Assembly (NCBI RefSeq): GCF_036014215.1
Contig: NZ_CP107921.1
Coordinates: 3,087,001-3,151,000 of the forward strand
Reading direction: 5' to 3'
Source: Streptomyces sp. NBC_00440
GTDB taxonomy: Bacteria > Actinomycetota > Actinomycetes > Streptomycetales > Streptomycetaceae
DNA: 64,000 bases
Position 1 is the first letter of the stretch. The number at the start of each line of letters is the position of its first letter. The notes below the pieces were generated by a model that was not told where the DNA came from, made no database searches, and saw only the letters and a list, made by a program, of their open reading frames with translations. The translations under genes were made by a program, and so were the position numbers. Shown piece after piece: positions 26,701-36,977 of the stretch.

Positions 26701-26940
26701 ACGCCTACGGCACCTTCGAGCCATCGACCGGCCTGCCGCCATGCGCATTCTGGCCGCGCTGACCGCACTCGGTGACGATCCGGCCGCGAGGACGCCGACA
26801 TCAAGAAGCTCACCGGCCCGTCGGGCCTCTATCGGCTCCGAGTCGGCAGCTACCGGGCTGCCTACCAGGTCGAAGACGGCGAACTCATCATCCTCGTCGT
26901 CAAAGTCGGCGACCGGCGCGACGTCCACCGCAACATCTGA
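26701..26940 (+). pseudogene. Frameshifted RelE/ParE-type toxin remnant
   Basis: One frame reads RLRHLRAIDRPAAMRILAAL then TALGDDP, the helical N-terminal part of RelE-type toxins. From about 26782 a different frame continues DADIKKLTGPSGLYRLRVGS then YRAAYQVEDGELIILVVKVG and ends DRRDVHRNI followed by TGA at 26938-26940, the usual beta-sheet core and C-terminus. A small indel near 26780-26790 breaks the frame, and the first residues are missing. The gene should not yield an active RNase. Confidence 0.75.
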
Positions 26941-26958
26941 GAGCGGGCAGCACCAAGG

Positions 26959-27888
26959 TCACTCGGCGTCGCGCGCACAGCTCCACGCGATGCCGTCGAG
27001 GATGTCGTGCTCGCTGACGACCACCTCGCCGGCGCCGGTCCGCTTCATGACCGAGTGCAGGATCATCGCTCCCGCACCGATGACGTCGACCCGCCCCGGA
27101 TGCATCACCGGGATCGCCGCACGCTCGTCGTGGGACGAGATCAGCAGGGTTCCGGCGATCTCGCCGACCTGCGCCGCGGTGATCCGTGAGTGGTGGATCG
27201 CCGTCGAGTCGTAGGCGTCGAGGCCCAGCGCGATGGCGCTGACGGTGGTCACCGAACCGGCGAGACCGACGAGCGTGCGGTTCCCGGACAGCGGGACCGT
27301 TTCCGCCGCCTCGTCCAGCGCGGCGTCGATGTCGGCCCGCATCGCGGTGATCTCGCCGAGCGTCGGCGGGTCGTGGCGGACGTGCCGCTCGGTGAGCCGT
27401 ACGCAGCCGATGTCCACCGAGCGGGCCGCCTTGACGTTCTCGTCCCCGACGACGAACTCGGTCGAGCCGCCGCCGATGTCCACCACCAGGTACTCGCCGC
27501 CCTGACCGGCCAGTTCCTTCGTCGCGCCGGTGAAGGAGAACTCGGCCTCCTGGTCGCCGGTGATCACCTCGGGCTCGACGCCGAGGATGTCGCGCACCCC
27601 GCTGACGAACTCGTCCCGGTTCTCGGCGTCGCGGGACGCGGACGTGGCGACGAAGCGGAGACGCTCGGCGCCATGGGCCTTGATGATCTCGGCGTACTCC
27701 GTACAGGCCGCGAAGGTCCGCTCCAGCGCCTCGGGGGCGAGCCGGCCCGTCCGGTCGACGTCCTGGCCGAGCCGGACGATGGTCATCCGCCGGTCCAGGT
27801 CGACGAGTTCACCGGTGGCGGGGTCGGCGTCCGCGACGAGCAGACGGATGGAGTTCGTACCGCAGTCAATGGCAGCGACGCGGGTCAT
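26959..27888 (-). CDS. Ppx/GppA-family exopolyphosphatase
   Basis: 309 aa, the short actinobacterial form. The phosphate-binding loops of the ASKHA fold are AAIDCGTNSIRLLVAD at the N-terminus and YLVVDIGGGSTEFVVG in the middle. FVATSASRDAENRDEFV is a further family block. It hydrolyses terminal phosphates of polyphosphate or pppGpp. The ATG has GAGG 8 bp upstream. It is the distal gene of the run divIC, DUF501, ppx, and lies 58 bp after the DUF501 gene. Confidence 0.93.
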   Translation of the reverse strand: MTRVAAIDCGTNSIRLLVADADPATGELVDLDRRMTIVRLGQDVDRTGRLAPEALERTFAACTEYAEIIKAHGAERLRFVATSASRDAENRDEFVSGVRDILGVEPEVITGDQEAEFSFTGATKELAGQGGEYLVVDIGGGSTEFVVGDENVKAARSVDIGCVRLTERHVRHDPPTLGEITAMRADIDAALDEAAETVPLSGNRTLVGLAGSVTTVSAIALGLDAYDSTAIHHSRITAAQVGEIAGTLLISSHDERAAIPVMHPGRVDVIGAGAMILHSVMKRTGAGEVVVSEHDILDGIAWSCARDAE

Positions 27889-27946
27889 ATGGGTGTCCTC
27901 ACGGATGTGTGAAAGGGGGGTGGGGGTCCGGTCCCGGCCCGGTTCT

Positions 27947-28495
27947 TCAGTCGCCGAGCGGGGCGGAGCCCTCGCCGTCGCGGGCCCGCGGCACGCACGG
28001 GCCCTTCGCCCACCACTCGGGCAGCATCGCGATCGCCTCGTCCCCCAGCGGGTTGACGCCGGGCCCCGCGGCCAGTGAATGACCGACCAGGACATGCAGG
28101 CACTTGACCCGGTCGGGCATCCCACCCGCGCTCGGGAAGCCCTCCAGGACCTCGATCGCGTCGCGGCGGGCGATGTAGTCCTCGTGCGCGGCCCGGTAGG
28201 CGGCGGCCAGTTCGGGGTCGGTGCGCAGGCGCTCGGTCATCTCCTTCATGACGCCGTTCGCCTCCAGCGTGCCGATCGCGGAGGCCGCACGCGGGCAGGT
28301 CAGGTAGTACGTCGTCGGGAACGGCGTGCCGTCCTCCAGACGCGGGGCCGTCTCGACGACGTCGGGGTTGCCGCACGGGCAGCGGTGCGCGATGGCGCGC
28401 AGCCCGCGGGGCGGTCGGCCGAGCTGCTCCTTGAACGCGCTGATGTCCGCGTCGGTGGGCTCGGTACGGTCGGTCTGCGGAGGGGGCGTTTCCAT
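27947..28495 (-). CDS. DUF501 family protein
   Basis: 182 aa. Conserved features are HRCPCGNPDVVETAPRLEDG and a later TYYLTCPRAASAIGTLEANG, giving three cysteines, followed by a helical region and the DRVKCLHVLVGHSLAAGPGV block. This is the DUF501 domain found between divIC and ppx in actinobacteria, and its biochemical role is unknown. The ATG is supported by AAGG 5 bp upstream. The open frame continues further upstream through the tandem repeat, so an N-terminal extension cannot be excluded. Confidence 0.88.
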   Translation of the reverse strand: METPPPQTDRTEPTDADISAFKEQLGRPPRGLRAIAHRCPCGNPDVVETAPRLEDGTPFPTTYYLTCPRAASAIGTLEANGVMKEMTERLRTDPELAAAYRAAHEDYIARRDAIEVLEGFPSAGGMPDRVKCLHVLVGHSLAAGPGVNPLGDEAIAMLPEWWAKGPCVPRARDGEGSAPLGD

Positions 28496-28510
28496 GCCTG
28501 CCTTGGATCT

Positions 28511-28613
28511 GAGTGCTGGTGAAGTGAGTGCCGGTGAGCTGAGTGGCTGTGAACTGAGTGCCGGTGAACTGAGTGGCTGTGAACTGAGTGCCGGTGAACT
28601 GAGTGGCTGTGAG
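28511..28613. repeat. 15-bp tandem repeat between divIC and DUF501 genes
   Basis: Seven consecutive 15-bp units of the form GAGTGnCnGTGAACT alternate between a GCCGGT and a GGCTGT variant, giving a 30-bp higher-order unit present about three times. The array is in frame with the downstream DUF501 gene on the minus strand but precedes its best start. Confidence 0.88.
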
Positions 28614-28663
28614 ACGTGTGGCCGGCAGCAGCCGGTGGGGCGCACGGCCGGTGCCGGCCCCGC

Positions 28664-29140
28664 CTAGGGGGCCTTGGTGCGGTCCGCGCTGTCCACGCCG
28701 TCCCACAGGTTCGAGTACCAGGGCCGGTCCGCCGCGCCCTTGCCGGCGGTGCGCCGGGTGCGGGCGTCGGGATCGACCATCGTGTAGTTGGTCTCCCCCG
28801 GCCGTACGTAGTGCAGTTGCTCACGGGCCAGCCGCTCCACGTACGCGTTGTCCTGGAGGCGGGCCTTCTCGTCCCGCAGCTCCTCGACACGCGCCCTCGC
28901 CTCGCTCACCTGGCGCCGCTGGTCGGCGATGTCGCCGCGCTGCGAGACGTACTGCCGCATCGGATACGCGAGCGCGACCACCAGGGTGCAGAGCACCATG
29001 AGCAGTATCGCCGCCCGGCCGGTGAGCCGGGGCCTGCGCGCCTGGCGCCTGGACTGGGAGCGGTAGACACGGGCCGCGGTCTGCTCACCGAGCACCTTGA
29101 GTCTGGTCGCGGTGGAGAACCGGTCCCGGTTCCCTGCCAT
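28664..29140 (-). CDS. divIC: DivIC/FtsB-like septum formation initiator
   Basis: 158 aa. A cytoplasmic basic N-terminus of about 45 residues is followed by one transmembrane helix (AAILLMVLCTLVVALAYPMR) and a coiled-coil (RRQVSEARARVEELRDEKAR). The FtsB/DivIC signature (NAYVERLAREQLHYVRPGET) and a short polar tail follow. It acts in the divisome with FtsL and FtsQ/DivIB. The ATG follows GGAGGCGGC. It sits directly downstream of eno, as in other Streptomyces. Confidence 0.95.
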   Translation of the reverse strand: MAGNRDRFSTATRLKVLGEQTAARVYRSQSRRQARRPRLTGRAAILLMVLCTLVVALAYPMRQYVSQRGDIADQRRQVSEARARVEELRDEKARLQDNAYVERLAREQLHYVRPGETNYTMVDPDARTRRTAGKGAADRPWYSNLWDGVDSADRTKAP

Positions 29141-29280
29141 GCCGCCTCCCCGTTACACACGCACGTCCGTCCCCGGACACGGTACGGGACCGGGCACGGG
29201 GACGGCTGCGCGTGGCTGCGCCTTTGCTGCTGATTCAGCGCTTTATTCAGTTCTTCGGCGGTGTCAGCTCTGCGGCGGTG

Positions 29281-30627
<1,347 letters not shown>

Positions 30628-30692
30628 CTAACCGGCTCGGAGCCATAGGCCTGCAGGGCGCCCGGACCCTGGGACGAAAAAGGGCCCAAAAG

Positions 30693-30721
30693 ATCGTATG
30701 ACGGTGTGAAAGTCACCAAAT
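30693..30721 (-). promoter_or_regulatory. Candidate eno promoter
   Basis: On the minus strand ATTTGG (30716-30721) and TACGAT (30693-30698) are separated by 17 bp, in the most AT-rich part of the eno upstream region. The -10 is good and the -35 weak. It implies a 5' leader of about 120 nt. Confidence 0.4.
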
Positions 30722-30795
30722 TTACCAGACCGTGACCACCTCACCGCCCCCGCCGGGCCGCCGGACGGAACCGGGACGCGGCTCCGGCGGAGAGA

Positions 30796-30838
30796 CCCCC
30801 GGCCCGGCGCGTACGGGGGAGTCGCGCCGGGCCGGGGG
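30796..30838 (-). terminator. Perfect 16-bp hairpin after rpfA
   Basis: 30796-30811 and 30823-30838 are perfectly complementary around an 11-nt loop, 18 bp after the rpfA stop. It insulates rpfA from eno. Confidence 0.88.
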
Positions 30839-30856
30839 TGCTGGGGAGAGCTGATA

Positions 30857-31750
<894 letters not shown>

Positions 31751-32013
31751 CTTAGCGTCACTGTTTCCCTTCGACCGATGGCAGGATTCGGCGTGGCGAT
31801 CGAAGAGGCCCGCGGTGCGAGCGGTCTGACCGTAATCACAGGACCCCCCGATATTCAAAGATGAACATCGGGGAGCAAATCCCTGGTTTACGACCCCGCG
31901 TGACCTGTTTCCGCAGGTGAGGTGCGGCGTACGCCGGGCGGACAGTCCGGACATTCAGCAGCGCCGACGAGAGCCATGTCTCACTCGAACAGAAGCGGAC
32001 ATACAGGTCCGAA
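31751..32013 (-). promoter_or_regulatory. rpfA promoter region, no gene
   Basis: About 260 bp between the riboswitch and the rpfC stop should contain the rpfA promoter. I could not single out a convincing -35/-10 pair. No frame here is supported as coding. Confidence 0.35.
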
Positions 32014-33084
32014 CTACCCCTGATTTCGGTCGAGATCAAGGCTCTGGCCAGGAACGATGAAGTCCGGATCGCCTCCGACGGTCCGATGGTTCGCCGCGTA
32101 GAGCGCGGGCCATCCGCCGGGCAGATCGTGCGCCTCCGCGATGGACCACAGATTGTCACCCGCGCGGACGGTGTAGCTGCCGTCCGTACGGGCGTCATCG
32201 CGGGACACCTCCCCGCCGCGTGAAGCGTGCCGCCCGGTCTCGTCATGGCTCGCTCCGGAGCCACCGGTGGCCTCGCCGCCCCGGTGCTTGCCGCCCCCCG
32301 GGGCGTCACCGGAAGCAGGACCGGCGGGTGCCGCCGAGTCCGAGGGGCCGGGCGTGGCGGATGCGCTGGGGCCAGAAGTGCCCGAAGTGCCCGAAGTGCC
32401 CGAAGAGCCTGAATCGCCGGAAGAGTCTGATGTGTCCGATGAGGGGTCAGATGTGGGGGATGACGGGGCCGATGAGGAGGACGGGGCGCCCGAAGGGGAA
32501 TCGGACGGGCTCGGACTCGCCTGCTTCGACGGCGCGTGCTTCGACGGTGTCTGCTTCGAACCGTCCGCGTCCGTGTCCCCGCCCGCCGGGTCCTTGGCGG
32601 AACCGGTCGGCTTGGCCGAATCGCTCGGCTTCGCGGAATCGGTCGGCTTCGCGGGGCTCGGGCTCGCGGTGTCCGGGGAGCCCGGGTCCACGGAGGCGCT
32701 GTCCGCGTCGTCCTTCGTCAGCCCGGCGATGGCCGCACAACTGGCCCAGGGAGTCGCACCCTCGGCCGCGTACACCTTCTTGGCCACGGCTATCTGCTGG
32801 GAGCGGCTGGCCAGGTCGGGGCGGGCCGCGTACTGCCCGCCTCCGTACTTGTCCCAGGTCGCCTGCGAGAACTGGAGGCCGCCGTAGTGCCCGTTGCCGA
32901 GGTCGGTGCTCCAGATGCCGCCGCTCTCGCACAGCGCCACCCGGTCCCAGGTCGTGGCGTCGGCAGCGTGGGCGCCGGTCGACGCCAGCAGCGGAAGGGC
33001 GATGGCCGAGCCCGTAACTCCTGCCGCTACGACAAGAGCTGGAGCCTGACGGGGGCGGCGGTGCCGACCGTTCCCGGTGCGCAT
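32014..33084 (-). CDS. rpfC: Resuscitation-promoting factor with long linker and LysM (RpfC-like)
   Basis: 356 aa. The signal peptide (MRTGNGRHRRPRQAP, then a hydrophobic stretch) is followed by the Rpf domain (VALCESGGIWSTDLGNGHYG, catalytic Glu in CESGG). A roughly 180-residue low-complexity linker of Ser, Pro, Ala, Lys and Asp contains short repeats such as SGTSGTSGTSG. A C-terminal LysM domain follows (YTVRAGDNLWSIAEAHDLPG). It is probably a secreted peptidoglycan hydrolase like RpfA. The ATG follows GGAAGG. It lies immediately upstream of rpfA but has no ydaO riboswitch of its own. Confidence 0.9.
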   Translation of the reverse strand: MRTGNGRHRRPRQAPALVVAAGVTGSAIALPLLASTGAHAADATTWDRVALCESGGIWSTDLGNGHYGGLQFSQATWDKYGGGQYAARPDLASRSQQIAVAKKVYAAEGATPWASCAAIAGLTKDDADSASVDPGSPDTASPSPAKPTDSAKPSDSAKPTGSAKDPAGGDTDADGSKQTPSKHAPSKQASPSPSDSPSGAPSSSSAPSSPTSDPSSDTSDSSGDSGSSGTSGTSGTSGPSASATPGPSDSAAPAGPASGDAPGGGKHRGGEATGGSGASHDETGRHASRGGEVSRDDARTDGSYTVRAGDNLWSIAEAHDLPGGWPALYAANHRTVGGDPDFIVPGQSLDLDRNQG

Positions 33085-33220
33085 GCGGTGGCCTTCCGTG
33101 TGACGGATGAGTCGAGGGGTGAACGTAGCCGCACTCGAACACCAGTCACAAGTCGATGCAGCGGAGATCACATGAAAGTCACATTCTTGACGCCCTGTCA
33201 GCCATGTACTGGTCAGGCCG

Positions 33221-34486
33221 TCAGTTGGGCGGGATATCGAACTCCACCGGAAGCGTGCGCAATCCCCGCATGATGAGCCCGCCGCGCCAGCGCAAATCGC
33301 CAGGTTCCGCCGCAAGTCGCAGGTCCGGCAGGCGGCGCAGCAGGGTGGCGAGCGCGGTCTGCGCCTCCAGCCGGGCGAGCGGCGCGCCGAGGCAGTAGTG
33401 GATGCCGTGCCCGTACCCCAGATGCTGGTTGTCGGTGCGTGAGAGGTCGAGCGTGTCGGGCTCGGTGAAGCGCTCGGGATCGCGGTCGGCCGCGGCCAGG
33501 ACGACCAGTACGGGATCGCCCTCCGCGATGGACTGCCCGCCCAGGGTCAGCGCCTCGGTGGCGAACCGCCAGGTCGCCAGCTCCACCGGCCCGTCGTAGC
33601 GCAGGAGTTCCTCCACACCGGTGGCGAGGAGGTCGGTCTCCCCCGCCGCCAGTGACGCCTCCAGGCGCTCGCGCTGGTCCGGATTGCGGAGCAGCGCGTA
33701 CATACCGTTGCCGATGAGGTTGACCGTCGTCTCGAACCCGGCGAAGAGCAGGATGAACGCCATCGCCGCGGCTTCGTTCTCGGTCAGGTGCTCGCCGTGG
33801 TCGCTCGCCCTGATGAGCCCGGAGATGAGGTCGTCGCCGGGGCTCTCCCGCTTGCGGTGGATGAGTTCGGCGAGGTAGTTCCGCATCTTCTTGACCGACC
33901 GTGCGACCCCGCCGCGCGGTCCGCCGCCGTGACGGATCATCATGCCCGCCCAGTCGCGGAAGTCGTCCTGGTCCTCGCGGGGGACGCCGAGCAGATCGCA
34001 GATGGCGTAGATGGGGAGCGGAAAGGCGAAGTCATGGATGAGGTCGGCCGTGCCCTGCTCTCCGCTCTTCGCCACGAAGGCGTCGATCAGCTGGTCCGTC
34101 AGCTCCTGTACGCGCGGTGCGAAGAGCGCGACGGTGCGCGGGGTGAACGCCTTGGAGACCAGACGCCGCAGCCGGGTGTGGTCCGGCGGGTCGATGTTCA
34201 GCAGATGCGTCATCAGCTCCGCCTTGCGCTCCCCCGGAATGCCGGTCTTGCCCTTGGCGTGCGGGGACTCCGCGTGGTGCGCGGGGTTCTTCGACAGCCG
34301 GGGCTCGGCGAGCGCCGTCCGCGCGTCCGCGTACCGCGTCACGAGCCAGGCCTCCACCCCGCTCGGGAGCGCGGTCCTGTGGACGGGCGCGTTCTCGCGG
34401 AGCCAGGCGTACGCGGGGTACGGGTCGGTCGCGAACTCCCAGGTGAAAAGGGTGGGGGCCGGGCCTGCGGTGCTGTTGTCGGTCAC
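33221..34486 (-). CDS. Cytochrome P450 (CYP107U-like)
   Basis: 421 aa, a soluble bacterial class. The I-helix oxygen-binding motif is LFAGFETTVN, the K-helix ExxR is in EELLRYDGPVE, and the heme Cys loop is LGYGHGIHYCLGAPLARLE with Tyr where Phe is usual. It needs a ferredoxin partner, and none is encoded nearby. From position between rpfC and mazG and from memory it corresponds to CYP107U1 of S. coelicolor, reported as needed for sporulation. The GTG start uses a GAGGAG site that lies within a duplicated copy of the mazG 3' end. Confidence 0.93.
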   Translation of the reverse strand: MTDNSTAGPAPTLFTWEFATDPYPAYAWLRENAPVHRTALPSGVEAWLVTRYADARTALAEPRLSKNPAHHAESPHAKGKTGIPGERKAELMTHLLNIDPPDHTRLRRLVSKAFTPRTVALFAPRVQELTDQLIDAFVAKSGEQGTADLIHDFAFPLPIYAICDLLGVPREDQDDFRDWAGMMIRHGGGPRGGVARSVKKMRNYLAELIHRKRESPGDDLISGLIRASDHGEHLTENEAAAMAFILLFAGFETTVNLIGNGMYALLRNPDQRERLEASLAAGETDLLATGVEELLRYDGPVELATWRFATEALTLGGQSIAEGDPVLVVLAAADRDPERFTEPDTLDLSRTDNQHLGYGHGIHYCLGAPLARLEAQTALATLLRRLPDLRLAAEPGDLRWRGGLIMRGLRTLPVEFDIPPN

Positions 34487-34583
34487 TCCTCGACGGTAGC
34501 CGTACCGCCCTGCGCCCTCTCCGCGCCCCGGTCGGTCACTCCTCGACGGGAGCCGTACCGCGCTGTGCCTTCTCCGCGGCCCG
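34478..34583. repeat. 53-bp tandem duplication of the mazG 3' end
   Basis: 34478-34530 and 34531-34583 are near-identical copies in tandem (about 48 of 53 positions match). The right copy encodes the real MazG C-terminus and stop. The left copy is a non-coding duplicate overlapping the start of the P450 gene and provides its ribosome binding site. Confidence 0.88.
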
Positions 34584-35612
34584 GATCGCGTCCCGGTACG
34601 CCCGCGCCGCGGCGCGCAGCGCGGCCTCCGGGTCCGTGCCCGCCGCCTCCGCGCTCGCGGCCAGGGCGAGCAACTGGTAGCCGACGCCCTCCCCTGCCGG
34701 CAGCGGTACGTCGAGCTCCGAGCCGCGCACCCGCGAGGTCAGTTTCGCCGCGAGTGCGAGGGCCGGCTGACCGACCGGGACGCCGTCCGTCACCGACTCC
34801 CGCTGCTTCTCGATCGCCTTGGTGCGGTTCCAGTGGGCGTGGACGTCATCGGCGGTCTCCGCCGTCTCGTCGCCGAACACATGCGGGTGGCGGTGGATCA
34901 GCTTCTCGACCAGGCCGCCCGCGACGTCGTCGATCGAGAAGGGCTCGTCCCCTTCTTCCCCGGTGCCCTCCTGCGCGATCCGCGCGTGGAAGACGACCTG
35001 GAGCAGGACGTCCCCCAGCTCCTCGCGCAGTTCGCCCCGGTCGCCGTCCTCGATCGCCTCGACGAGTTCGTACGCCTCCTCGATCAGGTACTTGGCGAGC
35101 CCCCGGTGGGTCTGCTGGGAGGTCCACGGGCACTCGCGCCGTACCCGGTCCATCACCTGCACCAGGTCGAGCAGGCGCGCGCCCGGCAGATCGTACGAGC
35201 CGGGCAGCAGCTCCAGGTCCGGCATCCGCACCCGGCCGCTGCCCGCGAGCCTGGCCAGACCGTCGGTCAGCTGCTGGTCGCCCTCGCCCGACGGGAGGAC
35301 GACGACCGTGCGGCCGCCCGCGCACTCCTCGACCAGTTGGTGCGCGTCGGGCGCCGCGTGCTCGACGGTCACCCCCGCCTCACGCAGATACGGCAGCTGC
35401 GGGTGCTCGGTGTCCACACAGAGCACCCGGTCCGCCGTGTGCAGCAGCTGCCAGGCCGGCCAGGACAGCAGCCCCGGCGCGACCCGGTGGCTGGTGGTGA
35501 GCAGCACGACCCGGCCGGGCGCGTCGAGCACCTCGGGAACGACGGCGGGGGCGGGCGCGGCAGCGGCGCGGGTGTTGCCGGGGGTGTTATCAGGGGTGTT
35601 TTCAGCGGTCAC
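34536..35612 (-). CDS. mazG: MazG-family nucleoside triphosphate pyrophosphohydrolase
   Basis: 358 aa. The N-terminal 130 residues resemble a tetrapyrrole-methylase-like or accessory domain (VVLLTTSHRVAPGLLSWPAW). The MazG domain follows, with the Mg-binding EEAYELVEAIEDGD and EELGDVLLQVVFHARI helices (EExxE and ExxD pattern) and HPHVFGDE. It hydrolyses non-canonical or excess NTPs. The GTG start (GTGACCGCT) lies close downstream of the SurA-like gene. In the ancestral state its GAGGAGTGACCGAC end probably overlapped the P450 start, before the duplication separated them. Confidence 0.93.
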   Translation of the reverse strand: MTAENTPDNTPGNTRAAAAPAPAVVPEVLDAPGRVVLLTTSHRVAPGLLSWPAWQLLHTADRVLCVDTEHPQLPYLREAGVTVEHAAPDAHQLVEECAGGRTVVVLPSGEGDQQLTDGLARLAGSGRVRMPDLELLPGSYDLPGARLLDLVQVMDRVRRECPWTSQQTHRGLAKYLIEEAYELVEAIEDGDRGELREELGDVLLQVVFHARIAQEGTGEEGDEPFSIDDVAGGLVEKLIHRHPHVFGDETAETADDVHAHWNRTKAIEKQRESVTDGVPVGQPALALAAKLTSRVRGSELDVPLPAGEGVGYQLLALAASAEAAGTDPEAALRAAARAYRDAIRAAEKAQRGTAPVEE

Positions 35613-35621
35613 CCGTCGAAA

Positions 35622-36293
35622 CTACCCCGCCGCACTGACTCCGGTTCCGGCGGACGGTGCGGCCTGTTCCTTGGTGACCTGGGTGATCCACGGCGTCTTG
35701 TACGGACCGAGCTGGCTCTTCTTGACGTCCCAGACCCCGTAACGCGGATTGACGTCCACGCCCATCGCCTTGGACGTCTTCATCATCGCCTGGAGCACGG
35801 CGCTCTGGCCCTGCGGAGTGCTGAGCGACGCGCCCAGCTTCTCGGCCAGCTTCGACGCGGTGACCTGCTCCTGGAGCGCCTGGTCGATCTGGCCGGGGGC
35901 GATGCCGTTCTGCTGGAGGTAGACCTGCTGGAGCCGCTGCTCGCTGCCCGCCTGCTTGACCAGCTGGGCGCGTGCGTCCTGGATGTCCTTGCGGGTGACT
36001 TTCGCCCCGGCGTCCGCCGCTGCTTTCGCGAGCACCCGGTCGAAGATCATGTTGCCGAGCTTCATGCCGCTGAGGTTGTTGCTGCTCCTGATCAGCTCGG
36101 CGGCCTGCGGGGACTTGTTCTGCGCGGCGCGTACGTCGTTCACCTGCGTCTGGAGGGCGGCGACCGTGATCCGGTCCTTGCCCACGACGGCCGCGGCGCC
36201 CGGATGGGGCTGGCTGCCGCAGGCGGCGAGAAGCGGGGCTGCGGCGACGAGCGCGGCGGATACGGAGAGCGCAGTGCGACGGCGGCGGTGCAA
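35622..36293 (-). CDS. SurA N-terminal domain lipoprotein (peptidyl-prolyl isomerase-like)
   Basis: 223 aa. A basic start (LHRRRRTAL) and hydrophobic segment are followed by the lipobox LAAC (APLLAACGSQ), so it is a lipoprotein. The mature part is a SurA_N-type helical region (KDRITVAALQTQVNDVRAAQ ... GNMIFDRVLAKAAADAG). No full PPIase rotamase domain is evident, so it may be a chaperone only. I chose the TTG start because AGGAGG lies 5 bp upstream. A TTG ten codons earlier is possible. It is followed 9 bp later by mazG in the same direction. Confidence 0.88.
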   Translation of the reverse strand: MHRRRRTALSVSAALVAAAPLLAACGSQPHPGAAAVVGKDRITVAALQTQVNDVRAAQNKSPQAAELIRSSNNLSGMKLGNMIFDRVLAKAAADAGAKVTRKDIQDARAQLVKQAGSEQRLQQVYLQQNGIAPGQIDQALQEQVTASKLAEKLGASLSTPQGQSAVLQAMMKTSKAMGVDVNPRYGVWDVKKSQLGPYKTPWITQVTKEQAAPSAGTGVSAAG

Positions 36294-36406
36294 AGGAGCC
36301 TCCTGGCGGGCGAGTCTGTGCAAACTTTGGTGCGGCGCCCGGCGCCTCCGTGAGGGGTGGCGGTCGGGCGACGGGTGGGGAGCACAAGGCCTTGCGTTGA
36401 TCGATG

Positions 36407-36859
36407 TTAGGCATTTGGCGTGGCGGGGGCCACTGGTTCGACCAACGATTCAGGAGCTTCCCGGTTGTCGGGGCGGAGCATGATCGTCCGCGAGATGACA
36501 AAAGTGAGCGGAATGGCTGCCGCCGCCGCGATCAGTGGCGCGTAGCCGGCGCTGAGGCGGGCCACGTCCACCAGCAGGTACACCCCGCCGGTGGTGATCG
36601 CGAAATTGGCCGCGTTGGTCAGCGGGAAGAGCAGGAACTTCCGCCAGGTCGGCCGGATCCGGTAGGTGAACCGGGCGTTCATGAAGAAGGAGCCGACCAT
36701 GCTGAGGCAGAAGGCGATGGTGTGCGCGGCGAGGTACGGGAGCCGTGTGAGCAGAAGCAGGTAACAGCCGTAGTACGTGCCGGTGTTCACCACGCCGACG
36801 AGCGCGAAGCGGACCAGCTGGCCCAGCTTCGCGGTGGAGGCCAACCGTGCGGTGTTCAT
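36407..36859 (-). CDS. GtrA-like membrane protein
   Basis: 150 aa with four hydrophobic helices, opening LVRFALVGVVNTGTYYGCYL and containing HTIAFCLSMVGSFFMNARFTY, the GtrA family pattern (FxxVGxxxTxxxxxxxxxL ... SFxxNRxxTF). GtrA proteins are thought to help move polyprenyl-linked sugars across the membrane for wall polymers or glycosylation. The ATG has AGGAG about 11 bp upstream. It is divergent from the YfhO-like gene, which fits an envelope glycosylation theme. Confidence 0.9.
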   Translation of the reverse strand: MNTARLASTAKLGQLVRFALVGVVNTGTYYGCYLLLLTRLPYLAAHTIAFCLSMVGSFFMNARFTYRIRPTWRKFLLFPLTNAANFAITTGGVYLLVDVARLSAGYAPLIAAAAAIPLTFVISRTIMLRPDNREAPESLVEPVAPATPNA

Positions 36860-36977
36860 CTGCGTACGCGCTCCTGATCCGGCGGCCCTGCCCGGCCCTC
36901 GGTGAAATCCCGGCGACGGCTGAGTGAATTCACCATATTCCAGGCCAATTCCGCGTATTCGCTGCCATATTCGGGGC

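Noticed and set aside
28511..28613. CRISPR-like array
   Set aside because: The units are contiguous 15-mers without unique spacers and there are no cas genes, so it is an ordinary tandem repeat.
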